Below, piece by piece: positions 1 through 11,386 of a DNA stretch of 64,000 nucleotides. Origin of the DNA: Styela clava (Eukaryota > Chordata > Ascidiacea > Stolidobranchia > Styelidae). The position numbers and the translations under genes are program-made. The notes below the pieces were generated by a model that saw nothing but the letters and a program-made list of their open reading frames with translations, ran no database searches and had not been told where the DNA came from. Location: contig NC_135252.1 in the NCBI RefSeq assembly GCF_964204865.1, positions 22,403,383 through 22,467,382 of the forward strand, given 5' to 3'. Positions within the stretch are counted from its first letter, which is position 1. Each line of letters starts with the position of its first letter.

Positions 1-1761
1 AAATTGTTTGATACCAACCAACTCAGAAAAATGAGAATGCAAACGTATAAAAAATGTGTTATTTAAATTTGCTGAATATTATTAGCAAATATTTTTAGAT
101 TTTTTCGGTAAGTAAAAACTAATCGAACCTACGGCTAGTATTATGAATAATTATTTATCGCGTCCATAAATTGAACTAGTCAACTAGCGGTCGTTTGGCC
201 AAACACTAAACAAATTTATCATATGCTTCCTCTTTATAATAACTAAACGTAAAAACCATTTGGAAGTATCAACAAGTTATAAGATAAGCTTATATTTAAA
301 TATAGAGTTAAAATAATTGTCTCATTGTGACTTTTATCTTTTTTTTTAATAAGGTCTCAACACCCCGATCTTAATAACCCCCCAGCAAAAAAAAAATTTC
401 TTTACTTTTGATCCTCAATATTTTAATATTAAAGGTAATTCAATGCTTCAGGTTTTCTCTTATAATGTTATCAAGATTTTAATCATGTAAGAAATTCTTG
501 CTAGAATCACACTTTTATTTTTAACTGCGGATCGAGCTAGATTACATAACTTCTGCAAAACTTTTCATTTAGACTGCAATAACTCAGACACCAGGAAGAA
601 GTAATTTTATACCAGAGCCGGCTTTAGCGGTGGAAGGAAAGTCGGTTTTCGACTCCCAAGGACCATGCAAACAAAACTATAAGACTCAAGCTCAGGTACA
701 TCCTGGTTTTAAACGATATTTTATTAAAAAAATATTTTGTTCTAATCATCTGTTGTAAAAGGTTTTAATGCATAAGCAAAGGATATTGCATTATCGTGTT
801 TGTTTTTGATGGAAACCTATTTTTTTTGAGAAAACTCAGAAGCAGTTTTAGTGGTTCCAATACAATTGTTTTGTTTTCCAATACGATTCCAAATAGAAAA
901 TTACTATAATTAACAAGGATGGAGAAAACTTAAAAAAATGTTATCTAATAATAATATCTAAATTGATTCAGTTTGATATTATATAAAAATTGTGAAGCAT
1001 ACGAGAGAAAAATAAATAGGACTTTCAATCCAATGCCCTATAGGGGTAATTTCACAATTTTTCAATTTTATTTAACTTTATTATACATTCAATTTTGTGG
1101 AATATAAATTGTTTAAATTATCATGATTTCGAAATAATAGTGAATTTTAAAAGTAGATTCAGATTTTAAAAATTTTAAACATGCGATGCAAAATAAATAA
1201 CATTAAGGAGGACATCTTTGCGTAGCTTGCATCTTGAAGAGATGTGGTGTATAAATAGGCCACAGAGTTGCAAATAAGATTGTTTTGCTTCAAACCCATT
1301 TTTATCGTTTACCTAATTCACTATCAATAGATAATTAATACGACAAAATATTTGTAACATTATAGGAAGAAATTTTTACAAAAACCTCATAATCAACAAA
1401 ACATGATATCAACATGGCTATAACGCTTCCATGAAAAATGGTTACTCTGAGTTTTTGCGTTGTATAACGATTTCCCTCGAAATACGCTCCAGTCAGAACA
1501 AACAATCTAAGAGAGAATATTGAGAAATTGTTGTATATTTTTGTACCAATGACAATTATACTTATTCATTTTTTCACCAGCGACATCGCAAGTGTGGCAT
1601 GTTTCATAATTTTAAATGCTAAACCGTGGCTCTGGAAAGTAATGAATTCACTTTCAGAGGCACTTTACTACCTTTTCCTGCGTTCATTAAAAAATGTAAC
1701 AATATGAGCATGGTATTTAATGATATTTACATATTTTGATACAATATTTGATTTGATATAG
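1..1761. other. Non-coding stretch upstream of lid gene A
   Basis: No exon with recognisable homology was found here on either strand. A hAT-like left terminus (CAGAGCCGGC) starts at 613 with no matching right end visible. The stretch must contain, or be preceded by, any first exon of the gene at 1762-2800, because that gene's first visible exon has no in-frame ATG. Confidence 0.4.
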
Positions 1762-2800
1762 TCACAGAAAGCGTTAGTCATCGACGACAGGTTTTTGTAT
1801 GTCAGCGATTCTCAATTACAGGAAGTGTATTATACACAACACGAAACAACAAGACCAAAGTCGGCCCGGCCTTCATCCTCGAATTCTAGATCAAATAGAA
1901 ATAAGGAAGTAAGTTTATCAACTTTTGATATTTTAAGAACACTCGTTGCAAACAATTATTACCTCATTTTTGAGATAGTTTTTTTTTTACATTTTCAGTG
2001 CGAATCTTTTCTTTACAAAACTTTCCCAACGACTGAGTTTTTACAACTCAATTTTTTGCGTGTAATTTGATCCGTGACACATTTTTAAATTGGGGCAATA
2101 CATTGAAATTTGTATATTCTCTTCAAAATACAACCATGAATGTAAAATGATCCAACTAGCCATTGTGTTAACAATTATATTCCCGTACAACCCTATAGGA
2201 CTAAATTTTATTAATGTTTATTTCTGTTGAAATTTTGTATATTTTTTGACAAGTAATGTTGAATTGTTGTTATTCTAATCCAGGAAATAGTCCCACTATG
2301 AAATTACATAATGACAGTTTTGAAACGATTTATAACCTTGTTGTATAAAGTTAACTTTTTGTATGTTTATTTTAGACTGGCAAAGCAATAAATGATCTGA
2401 TATCTTATGCAGAAGGTATTAAAAAAGAACTAAACGAAGATGCACGTAGAGAGAAGTTTCTAATACCTTCAGAGAGACAAGAGATCTACGGAGCATGCTC
2501 CAATGCCATTAACAATATTAAAGCACTTAAGGTGTGATCACTCGGATATTTTCATTTTACAGATTTAGAACGTTGACTATTCTTTAGTATCAAGTTTGGT
2601 TTGAAATATCAAACTCGTTGCACCGTGCAATTCAGTAGTATCGGTGCCCAATTATTTCATTACTGTGCCTCAGGATTGATGATTTTTACGTTTAGGAGCC
2701 AACGTTGGGTGAGATAGAAAGAAGAAGAAAACAGTTGGAAATGAAATATCAAACCTGTGGATTAAGCAACTGCAGACGAACTCAGTCTGACTGGGTATAA
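1762..2800 (+). CDS. Hsp70 lid-only gene A (partial, 3 visible exons)
   Basis: Three phase-0 exons are visible: 1762-1908 (49 codons), 2376-2531 (52 codons) and 2696-2800 (34 codons plus TAA), all with GT-AG borders. Exons 2 and 3 encode a helical segment that matches the Hsp70 C-terminal lid (INDLISYAEGIKKEL, then IPSERQEIYGACSNAINNIK, then RRRKQLEMKYQ). The intron between them falls at the same lid position as in the full-length genes C, D and E. Exon 1 is unlike Hsp70: hydrophilic and Ser/Arg/Asn-rich (residues such as SARPSSSNSRSNRN). It has no ATG in frame, so an upstream exon is needed. No ATPase or beta-sandwich exon is seen in the 1.7 kb upstream. It could be a chimeric gene using the lid as a helical module, or the 3' end of a decayed Hsp70. 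A related copy lies at 11387-12745. Confidence 0.6.
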
Positions 2801-5800
2801 CAAGCTAACAAGTAGTTTCGTTGTTTATAAATGAGATTCGAAAAAGATATTAACGATTTTCAAACCTTGTGTTATGTAGGTATTCGTAATTCTTGCTTGA
2901 ATTTTGAATAAATACCTTATAATTTTCAAACCTTGCTTTATGTATTTATTCTTGATAATTGCTTGATTGCTGATTGTAAAAAGTTTTGTTTTAATATTAA
3001 TTGAAATGTTTTACTCAATATTAACATTGATATGAATTACAATAAAAATATATCATGAAAAAAATTCGTTTTTTTAAAGACAACCAAAAGTATTTTCTAC
3101 GAGACTATTTTATGTTTGTTTAGATAAAACCCGCAATATGAGTTTTTAATTGAGTTAATCTGGTATGTGCCATTGGTTTCAATTCTTTTGAGACAGGGGC
3201 GGACACCCAAGTGTGCGAGGAAGGCGGCCGTCGCTCCGTAATTTCGTCTATATCTAAACACAAGTTGTTTTCGACAAAATTACAATTGTGTTCTCAAGGT
3301 GTAATAGTCGCAACTCGCGGCGGTAACAAATGGTTAATAGGTTCCCTACAAAAATGTACGCGAAAACGTTATTTAGGCACCTGGGCATCTTACCGCCAAT
3401 CCTGCACTTCTGTATAGCCCGTACTTGGTATTATTACTATATGTGACGAATGAATATTTTTTTGTTTCTCCCGCTCCCAAAATCATTCAATAGTTTTATT
3501 GTCAAAAAAGGCGATCAAAATATACTTCCTTACAATAATTAACTATTATCTCTGAACCAACTAAATAGATACGAAGTTGTTATAAACAATTATAACCGTT
3601 GGCGTATCTTTTCACGCTATGAATTTTATATAAATCTCGAGTACAATTTGAAGGGCAATATTGTCGTCTTTACTATATTGTTACGTTGTTTATTTACGAA
3701 TGAAGTCAAAACACTCATTAGAATAGGATTTTCAGACCTCGGAAACGATTTGAGATATTTCCGTATTTGGTGTTTCAGATGGTAAATAATCGCTACTCCA
3801 CCGCGCATTTCATAATGAGCAATTCACTAAATTTAATAAAGTTCACCGCGATTTTCACCGAAACACTGGTTTGATTGCTAAACGCGAGAGGCTGGCAAAT
3901 CATATACTTTCATCAACCCGAATAATTGAAATATTTTTATGGAATATATACCAACTATTTTAATTATATAACAGGAGTCCAGATCCACAGTTATAAATGT
4001 TCACACAACGGCAGATGTTTAATTTTGGTTTTTATATCTGACAGAAAAGACAACTATTAATTAAAGGGGGTATCAGGACTCAATTATTTTAACCTGATAT
4101 TTATAATTTTTGGCGTATTTGTATTCACCATCACCTTCTGTGTATTAAACGTCCGAATTTCAAACAAACAATATTATTTTCACTGACGCTGAAATATGGA
4201 TATTTATGAATACGATAGTTGACTTATAATTCACTTTACCAACGTGTCTGTGTTATTTTCTCATTGGATATAATTCTGCGAAGTTGTCATGTTGCTTTAA
4301 GTTGAAATGCTGATTAAACAAATCGGCAAGAATGACAATTCTACTGGTAGTAATAATATTTCTCTGCTGGAATTTAACGAAAATTGCACAAAATATCCAT
4401 GATTCTTTTTTGTTATTACTAAATCAACGAAACGACTTTATGAAAAATTAGAAATTGAAACTACGGAAAAAACGACTCCTTAAATCGGTCGTTTTTGTAA
4501 GTTAACATGAGCCGTGGGCGAAATCTCCCGGAATTCAAGAGTTCGATTAGATGACGCGCATAACGTTCCCAAGAAAGCAGCGTTGGTCTCGCGATACCGG
4601 ACATTTGAAAATTAAAAAAACGTTCCAAAATATTAAAAGAATGACAAAATCAAACAGTCAATGTGATGTAACAATGCGTGAACATGACACCACTTCTTTT
4701 GGTTGAATATTCATGGTCGCTGTCAGTAACCTAACAGCTACACTTGTGCGAAGCGAACAACGCATGTCATAAGATCAATAGCCATAATTTTTGTGCCGCA
4801 ACTACTAGAAAGCTTATGTTGAAAAAAGATACGGTTTCATCCAGTTATTTGTAGCTGGTCCTCATTTATTAAAGATTACCCTTTTCTGGTTTAAACCAGC
4901 GGTTTCCAACCCATGTGTCACACCTGCACACAGAAAGTTTTTTACACATACTTTCAAAAACCAGTTGTTTATAGTACAACCAGCAACTTTTTGTGAGTAA
5001 GCAATAGCGTTTATCAAATAATATCATTCTTGTGTATTGTAGAATTATAATATAATATTGGGCCATATTTAATTGGCGGAATCACATTAGTGGCTCGAGG
5101 TGTCGATATGAATACATAGCGAAAATGTAAATTAAATTTGAAACAACCAGTCCAAAATTCATTCAAAATGAAAGAGGCGGAAGATGCACAATATGTACAA
5201 CATGGAAATCTCCAGGCAACTACGGGTTTGCGGTACTCGTTTTTGAAAGACACAATAAAGTATTACTCTACTAAAACCCCGCAAAAAATATGTTATTGAG
5301 GTTAGCTTTCTCATCTTGAGGCAAATGACCGCATATATATATGCGAATTGTTTTTAAAAAGTGAAATTGTCAAATGGGAGAGAAAGATTGAAAACATGCT
5401 TTACAAATCGCGGTGTGAATGCCAAACCAAAGATATTAGTTGATAATAAAAATATTGGGAAACGACATCTCTGGGCAGGTTTCGCACTAATTGACGAAAT
5501 AAACTTATCAATTGTCTCCTAATTATCACTGCTTAAAACCATTGTTCTTTCTATAAAAACGTCACAGTTTACAAAAATTAAACTCTAAATCATTGCGTGA
5601 CACATGTTATTTAATGTGAACAAGCGGTAAAACTGGAATATAGTTTGCTGCCCCACAAGTTTTTTGTGTTGGGTATGACTGGTTTGCACTAAAATATGCA
5701 AAAGATATTAGCAAAATTAAATTACCACAAAAATAAGCGTTTTATATCTTGTTTCTTTTAGATTTTCATAGTTATTTCTTTCTAAATATTCGGTATATAA

Positions 5801-5929
5801 ATTTGAATTAGAAAGCGACGAGAATTGGGACTAATCAATGGAAAATTTTATTGTTAACTGACACGACAGACAAATTTATCGCTCAAACACTTCAACAGCA
5901 TACCAGAAGAATGTTCACCTATTATGGTC
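2801..5929. other. Spacer, no gene recognised
   Basis: Low-complexity AT-rich spacer. A hAT-like terminus (CAGGGGCGGAC) begins near 3196 without a clear partner. The open frame at 3211-3417 inside it has no recognisable domain and was not accepted as a gene. A repeat segment at about 4729-4870 is described separately. Confidence 0.4.
4729..4870 (+). repeat. Dispersed repeat shared with 58830-58990
   Basis: The segment containing TGTGCGAAGCGA, then ACTACTAGAAA, then CCAGTTATTTGTA recurs in the same order at about 58861-58985. The second copy sits in a part of the F upstream region that has no counterpart upstream of C, so it behaves like an inserted repeat. The family is not identified. Confidence 0.5.
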
Positions 5930-5939
5930 TTTTTTTTTT

Positions 5940-6402
5940 ATCATTTTTGTAACTTGTTCATGTATTTATCTGCCTCTAGCTCTAGCCCCTAGCGTCTGTA
6001 ATGCGTCCACAACTTTACATTTATTACATCACTCAATTTCTGAATTCATTAATATTGTCCGGTGATCTCTAGTCGTATGCTGTACTAGGGTAATGCGTCA
6101 AGATTATAACAGTCCGTACCGCAGCCGTTATTCTTTGGTTTATTATTCAATCACTACCCCGGCCTGTGGTGTCTGGAGTCGTTTTCTTCTAGTAACTAGA
6201 GTGACACCGGGATGTCGAGTCTCTTAAATGGGTCTCAAAGTTGGGCTTTTGCCAGTATTGCTATGTTTGACTTTTTCTCAGTATGATTCATTGTTAGATT
6301 CACTCCCTCATAGGTGACGCTGCTCGATAACCGTCCCTGGACTGTCGCGGTCCATTCAGAATGAAAGGTATTTTATTTATTTATTTATTTATTTATTTTT
6401 TT
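5940..6402 (+). repeat. SINE/LINE-3'-end-like repeat with (TTTA)n tail
   Basis: The segment ends with GACGCTGCTCGATAACC, a GTCGCGGTCCATTC stretch resembling a tRNA B-box region, and then a (TTTA)n run from 6371 to about 6402. A related end, TGTCGCTGCTCGATAACC, occurs at 12449-12466. A simple-repeat tail after a shared 3' module is typical of a retroposed SINE or a truncated LINE. The 5' limit is uncertain. Confidence 0.45.
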
Positions 6403-6889
6403 TCAATTATGTTTGTCCTTTATGTACTTTCGGCATGTGATAAAAAAAAAACTACTGACTGCCATTGGTAAGGAATAATATGTTTATTATATAATTTTTT
6501 ACAAAAATTACAATTTTACTTTCTGAATGTTATATGCATGTACAAGTGTAACGGAGTTATTTTCTATTCCAGTGTTTCTTAACCTTAACCTTATTTATGT
6601 GTGGTATTGCGCAGATAAATGTTTTATAAAAGATGTCGATGGGAGACGTCCTAGCTTGGATGGATCCGTATGCCCTCATTTTTAGATGCTTTCTGACTTC
6701 CAAGTATCTAAGGTTGTTATTACAAACCTCGGGGTTTTGAACCTAAATTTTTGCCTAAACGACATGTTCTATTTATAACTTACTAATAAAACGTAGCTCA
6801 TTTTTCCAAACAAGTTGAATATAGAACAAAGTGCACATAAATGAATGAAAAATTAGGCCACGGTAAAATTTCGCTGAAAAATAATTTCC

Positions 6890-7255
6890 AGAACGGAATT
6901 GTAAATTATTCTTAATTTTAAATCGCCGTGTTAAATGTTAAAAATTAAATGTGTTTAACTTTCCGCCAATGTTCGAGGTGAATTACCCATTTTTTGTTGT
7001 TGTATTGTAGCCATATTTTTCAATGCGATTCTGACATATGACTATTTTCTGTGGTGATGTAATCATAAATAACTGTTTAGTTATTGTGTGTGAACGCTCC
7101 GCAATTAGTCTTAATGATTTATTCTGTTTTCAGTATTTCATTTGTTGACAGGCCCAATTTCAATAAAAAAGACGCATTCAATTACATATCTCCCATTCGA
7201 AATAAATATTCGATTCGATTCTGAAAACACGTAATAATCAAAAATGCCCATCCCA
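6890..7255 (+). repeat. Degraded copy of the 23215-23614 MITE
   Basis: Collinear similarity to the element at 23215-23614: shared blocks around CCGCCAATgTTCGAGG, ACATATGACTaTTTTCTG, TGTGTGTGAACGCTC, and TATTCGATTCGATTCTGA, ending in AAAAATGCCCA. The left terminus is eroded and no target duplication is clear. Confidence 0.5.
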
Positions 7256-7316
7256 GCACTTACCGCCGACGCCATTGTGACATGACAATTATCATTTCGA
7301 CACGGCGTATTGGTAT

Positions 7317-8505
7317 TAGAGATGTACCGATGTATCGGTATCGGGTATCGGTTAGATTAAGGCCGATATTTCTGATATATTTACCTTTTTGATTTGGTCC
7401 AGAATGTTTTAAAAGATAAGTTGGAATACTACTTTTCAATTTATTTTTTGTCTGGAGAGATCGTGAGCTATGAGCCATACTTGTCCCCATCCCCGCGAGT
7501 GAATAGGATTCACCTGTTTTTAGCTATTCATCAGCCAAACTAGCTTAACTAATTTGGCTATTTTTGCTGTCAAATTTTTATATTGACACTTTTGATATTA
7601 TATAGTAATTATGAAGAAATATATCAACACAGCACATAACAAAAAGCAAGTAGGCGCTCAGTTTTAAATCATACAGTGAAATTGGGGTCCTGAATAACGG
7701 CACATGCACTTTTGGCATGGATATAAATTCTGACTGTTTGTCGTCAATTACGACTATCATTTATTAGCATTTTAGTCCGTCGACATCGATAAACTAAATT
7801 CCGACACAATTATCAGTCTACGCAGGTATTAATTTTAATTTTGTTTAACTACACAATTTATTTATAGATATTTTGACATGACCGCCTAGAGTTAGACTAG
7901 ATTGTCTCAAAATAAATGATAGCAATTGTAAAACTCCTCGACGGTTATGGGCAGGCCTTCTTCTTGTCGGTGCTGATTGATGTTCTTTCATGTTGGCTTT
8001 GTTTTATTGCAGCGATGATTACGATTAACCACAAAATAAAATATTTGTAAAATGCTTTTAATTTGAACGTAGGACGGCGGCGCTAGAATGTGTGGGCGAT
8101 ATTCTTTTAAACATAAATAACGATATTCGAAAGTCGCGATATTAACAATAAATTCGAATTGGACATCCCGGCTCAGGATTTTTCTAATTGAACACCGAAA
8201 TTACTAGCGTGTATCTTAATCAGTTAAAGCATCTGGATGCCAAACATCAATTTCATATTATGTGTTAGATCTCTTTTTCGATCTGAAATAATGTGTGCTA
8301 TGAACAACGCTCAAAGACCATTGTTTTAACCCGTCTGCCCTACACAGCACACCTAATTAAGTAATAATTACATAGTATCGGTATCGGAATATCGATAGTA
8401 TCGGCCTTTTTGTAGTATCGGCGTATCGGTATCGGTATCGTCGTTTTTAACTGGTATCGGATCGGTATCGGTATCGGCGAAAAAAGTGGTATCGGTACAT
8501 CTCTA
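7317..8505. mobile_element. Non-autonomous hAT-type element (1.19 kb) with 8-bp TSD
   Basis: The termini are inverted copies of TAGAGATGTACCGAT, flanked by perfect 8-bp direct repeats ATTGGTAT at 7309-7316 and 8506-8513. Next to each end are degenerate tandem TATCGG motifs, densest at 8377-8495. No transposase frame is seen, so the copy is probably non-autonomous. An 8-bp target duplication is characteristic of the hAT superfamily. Confidence 0.85.
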
Positions 8506-8513
8506 ATTGGTAT

Positions 8514-9790
8514 CAGGGTTGCCATATTGGCTTTTTTTACCGCCAATTTTGGCTTTTTTTCACACACGTTTGGCGTCAGAATTTCCGTTTGGTGTGTAAC
8601 CTATTCAGTGTGTAACAATAGCCCATTAACGGTACTTAGCTATACTTTGCATTCCGAATTCTCTGAGCATCGATTTGCTTGTTAATTGAATTAATGCTTA
8701 ACCATAGTTTACCATACCCAATAGGAAATAGTTGCAGCTGCTACGTGGTTAAGAACACTCGGATCAAGCATGGATAATTTAAACTCAAACATTTTGCATG
8801 TGAACCAATTTTGTTTACATGCAGACCACTATGGAATACTATTGACTCCCCAAAATACATTTAATTTAGCCATAATCCCAAATTATGAAACAGATTAGCC
8901 ATTTGGGATAGGCCGATCCAAAATAGTTCTCACAAATGATGTGATTAACTACGCTAAAATTACTGAATTAGCTATCTGTAGTCCACCTGTAAGCGACACG
9001 TGGTTAGATAGTTTTTTAATAAAGTTGATGCTTTCAAAATTTAAAATACTCCAATAGTATAGTACAATATAAAGTGAATTTTTTGAGGTATATATATCAC
9101 AAGTTTAAGTAGAAACATGTAGGTATATCAAATACTGAAGCGGCATTCTGTATTGTATATATATATCAAATGGTGAAATAATGCTGCCCGCTTGATATTT
9201 CTTTTTATTTGGGTTTTCGATTTTTCTAAACTGTTTCATATGTATGTCAGCTTGACTGTATTGTGCTGGATGTAGATTCTGGTGCTGCCATTCAATTAAT
9301 TCTTTTTACTTTAAACCCTTCATCCCACTGAAGTGGAAATCGCCATGATAGCAACCGAAAATACAACTTTCAATGGGAAAAGACATTTGTGTCGATCACT
9401 AAATAAACTTTTTGCTCTACGTCAGTATTGTGTCCAGGCCTAAAATCTGACAAATCATGGGGCTATTGTACTTGGTGAAATTGTTGGTTTTCTCTGGCTT
9501 TTTTTATGTCTCGATTTGGCTTTTGTTTATCGCTGGGATCTGGATTGGTATCCCCTGGGATTGGTATCTAAGTTTGCAATTTTTAGAGTGGTTTAAAGTT
9601 TCTTTTCTCCAACAACTCTTTGCAATTCGGGGAGTCTTTCTCGTAACATATGTCATCCAAGAAAAGAACTTGGTCTGATGACTATGTGCAGTATGGCTTC
9701 ACCTGCTCAACTGAACGTGACTCCAATGCAAAATGACATAAGAATTGCTCATTCTGAAACGAAGTCACGTATCTCTTGGTCAACGAAAAA
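8514..9790. other. Spacer, no gene recognised
   Basis: Only short open frames without recognisable domains occur here, for example 9457-9678, which is a hydrophobic, Trp/Phe-rich translation of T-rich DNA. Nothing else is identified. Confidence 0.35.
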
Positions 9791-10206
9791 CAGCAGCAGA
9801 AGTGTCACTAATAAATCTAATGATTGAATAAAGTTTATTTTTGGTGGAATTTATTCTGTTACCACCAATGGCGCAACCAGGGGTTCTTTCGGCGGTTGAT
9901 ATTCTCTGGACAAAGCATGCACTTCAAATTTAATCCGAATAAACAACCTATGCTGAACGGTAAGGCAACGAATTTATATTCTATCAATTGAAGACGGTCA
10001 AATTTTCTATAAATTTGTACAAAATCGACTAAATGACTCACAACTAGTTTTAGAATAAAACACTTTGGTAAATCTTCGACAAAAAGCTGAGGTAACTGAT
10101 TAGAATAAATAAAAAAATCTAGCATCTAGAAAATAAATATATATCAAACTCATTAAAGAAAGTACTTTCTTTAATATTCACACTCCTAAATTTTAATAGC
10201 ACTTAA
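9791..10206 (+). repeat. Direct repeat, copy 1 (compact)
   Basis: This runs from AGCAGCAGAAGTGTCACTAA to TTTTAATAGCACTTA and is duplicated in the same orientation at 10669-11367 with high identity. Copy 1 lacks the 280-nt segment present in copy 2 (about 10909-11189). The two are about 0.9 kb apart start to start. Confidence 0.8.
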
Positions 10207-10668
10207 CGACAATAACTTACTTTAAAAATGTGGTGAAATTATGTAACTCTTATATTTTCTCGCAAACTACCCTCATATAGGCTTCGATATTTTATGAATA
10301 TTATTTTTCTATTTGTTGCATTGAAACTCTTGGAAATAATTTATATATATATTTTTTCATTAACACTAGTTCTATAATAAAAAAAAGCTCACTAAATAAA
10401 ACAAGTATATAAGGAACGCTAGCTAAACGAAACAATTATTTTACCGGATGAGTATTATAAGCAGCATTACAGCTCCATAATTTTGCCTAGTTGGCGCTAT
10501 TGACCTTCGATGTAGAATTTAAAATAACATAAAATTTTATACACTGTATTTTACAGACCATTAGGCGCACTGGGTTATGAGAATCACACTCAATAAATTG
10601 CTCAGATCGTGTTTTTATTCAAACAGGAGGCGCAATCGATACGAATACTATTTTTGAGCGTAGGCAAG

Positions 10669-11367
10669 CAGCAGAAGTGTCACTAATGAATCTAATGATT
10701 GAATAAAGTTTACTGTTTGTTGCAATTTATTCTGTTACAACCAATGGCGCAACCAGGTGTTCTTTCGGCGATTGATACTCTCTTGACAAAGCATGCCCTT
10801 TAAATTTAATCCGAATAAACAACCTATGCTCAACGGTAAGGCAACGAATTCATATTCTATCAATTGAAGACAGTCAAATTTTCTATAAATATGTACAAAA
10901 TCGACTAACCCTTAATAATTTCAGTTTGCGTTCTTAGTTCAAAAACTTGGAGTTTGACAGGTGCTTGCGGAATAGCGTAGGTGTTCAGCAGTCTCACAAA
11001 AGTTAAGAAACACTGTTCTATTCCTTCATTTGATTTAAATGACGATAGAACCTCATACACAAGATCAGACTGTTTATGATTTGCGTATTGAGACAAACTT
11101 TGATTGCCGAAAAGCATGAATAAGAGATTTGATTTCCTTCATGCTGAGCTGATAGTTTCTGTATTTCATTTTATTCTGCTGCAAAATCACCAAAATGACT
11201 TACAACTAGTTTTAGAATAAAACACTTTGGTAAATCCTCGACAAAACGCTGAGGTAACTGATCAGACTAAATAAAAAAATTGTAATATGGAAAATAAATA
11301 TATATTAAACTCATTAAGTAAAGTACTTTCTTTAATATTCACACTTCTGAATTTTAATAGCACTTAT
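10669..11367 (+). repeat. Direct repeat, copy 2, with extra 280-nt segment
   Basis: Same unit as 9791-10206, but with about 280 nt additional sequence between AAAATCGACTA and AAATGACT. The copy ends about 20 nt before exon 1 of lid pseudogene B. The extra segment carries the minus-strand frame at 10905-11117. Confidence 0.75.
10905..11117 (-). other. Unidentified 70-codon open frame in duplicated DNA
   Basis: The minus-strand frame reads FEL, LTFVRLLNTYAIPQAPVKL and VLSSFKSNEGIEQ, with an amino-acid balance more protein-like than the surrounding AT-rich DNA. A second frame directly upstream (KEIKSLIHAFRQSKF) runs into it, with an acceptor-like TTTTGCAG before that. Together they suggest a frameshifted exon or transposon remnant. 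The family is not recognised. The segment is confined to the extra part of repeat copy 2. Confidence 0.3.
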
Positions 11368-11386
11368 TTTATTATACTCACAAAAG

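Noticed and set aside
3211..3417. 68-codon frame beginning in a CAGGGGCGGAC-type terminus
   Set aside because: It looks like transposon-derived DNA; no recognisable protein features.
4521..4556. AGTTCGATTAG, resembling a tRNA B box
   Set aside because: No acceptor stem or anticodon arm could be placed around it.
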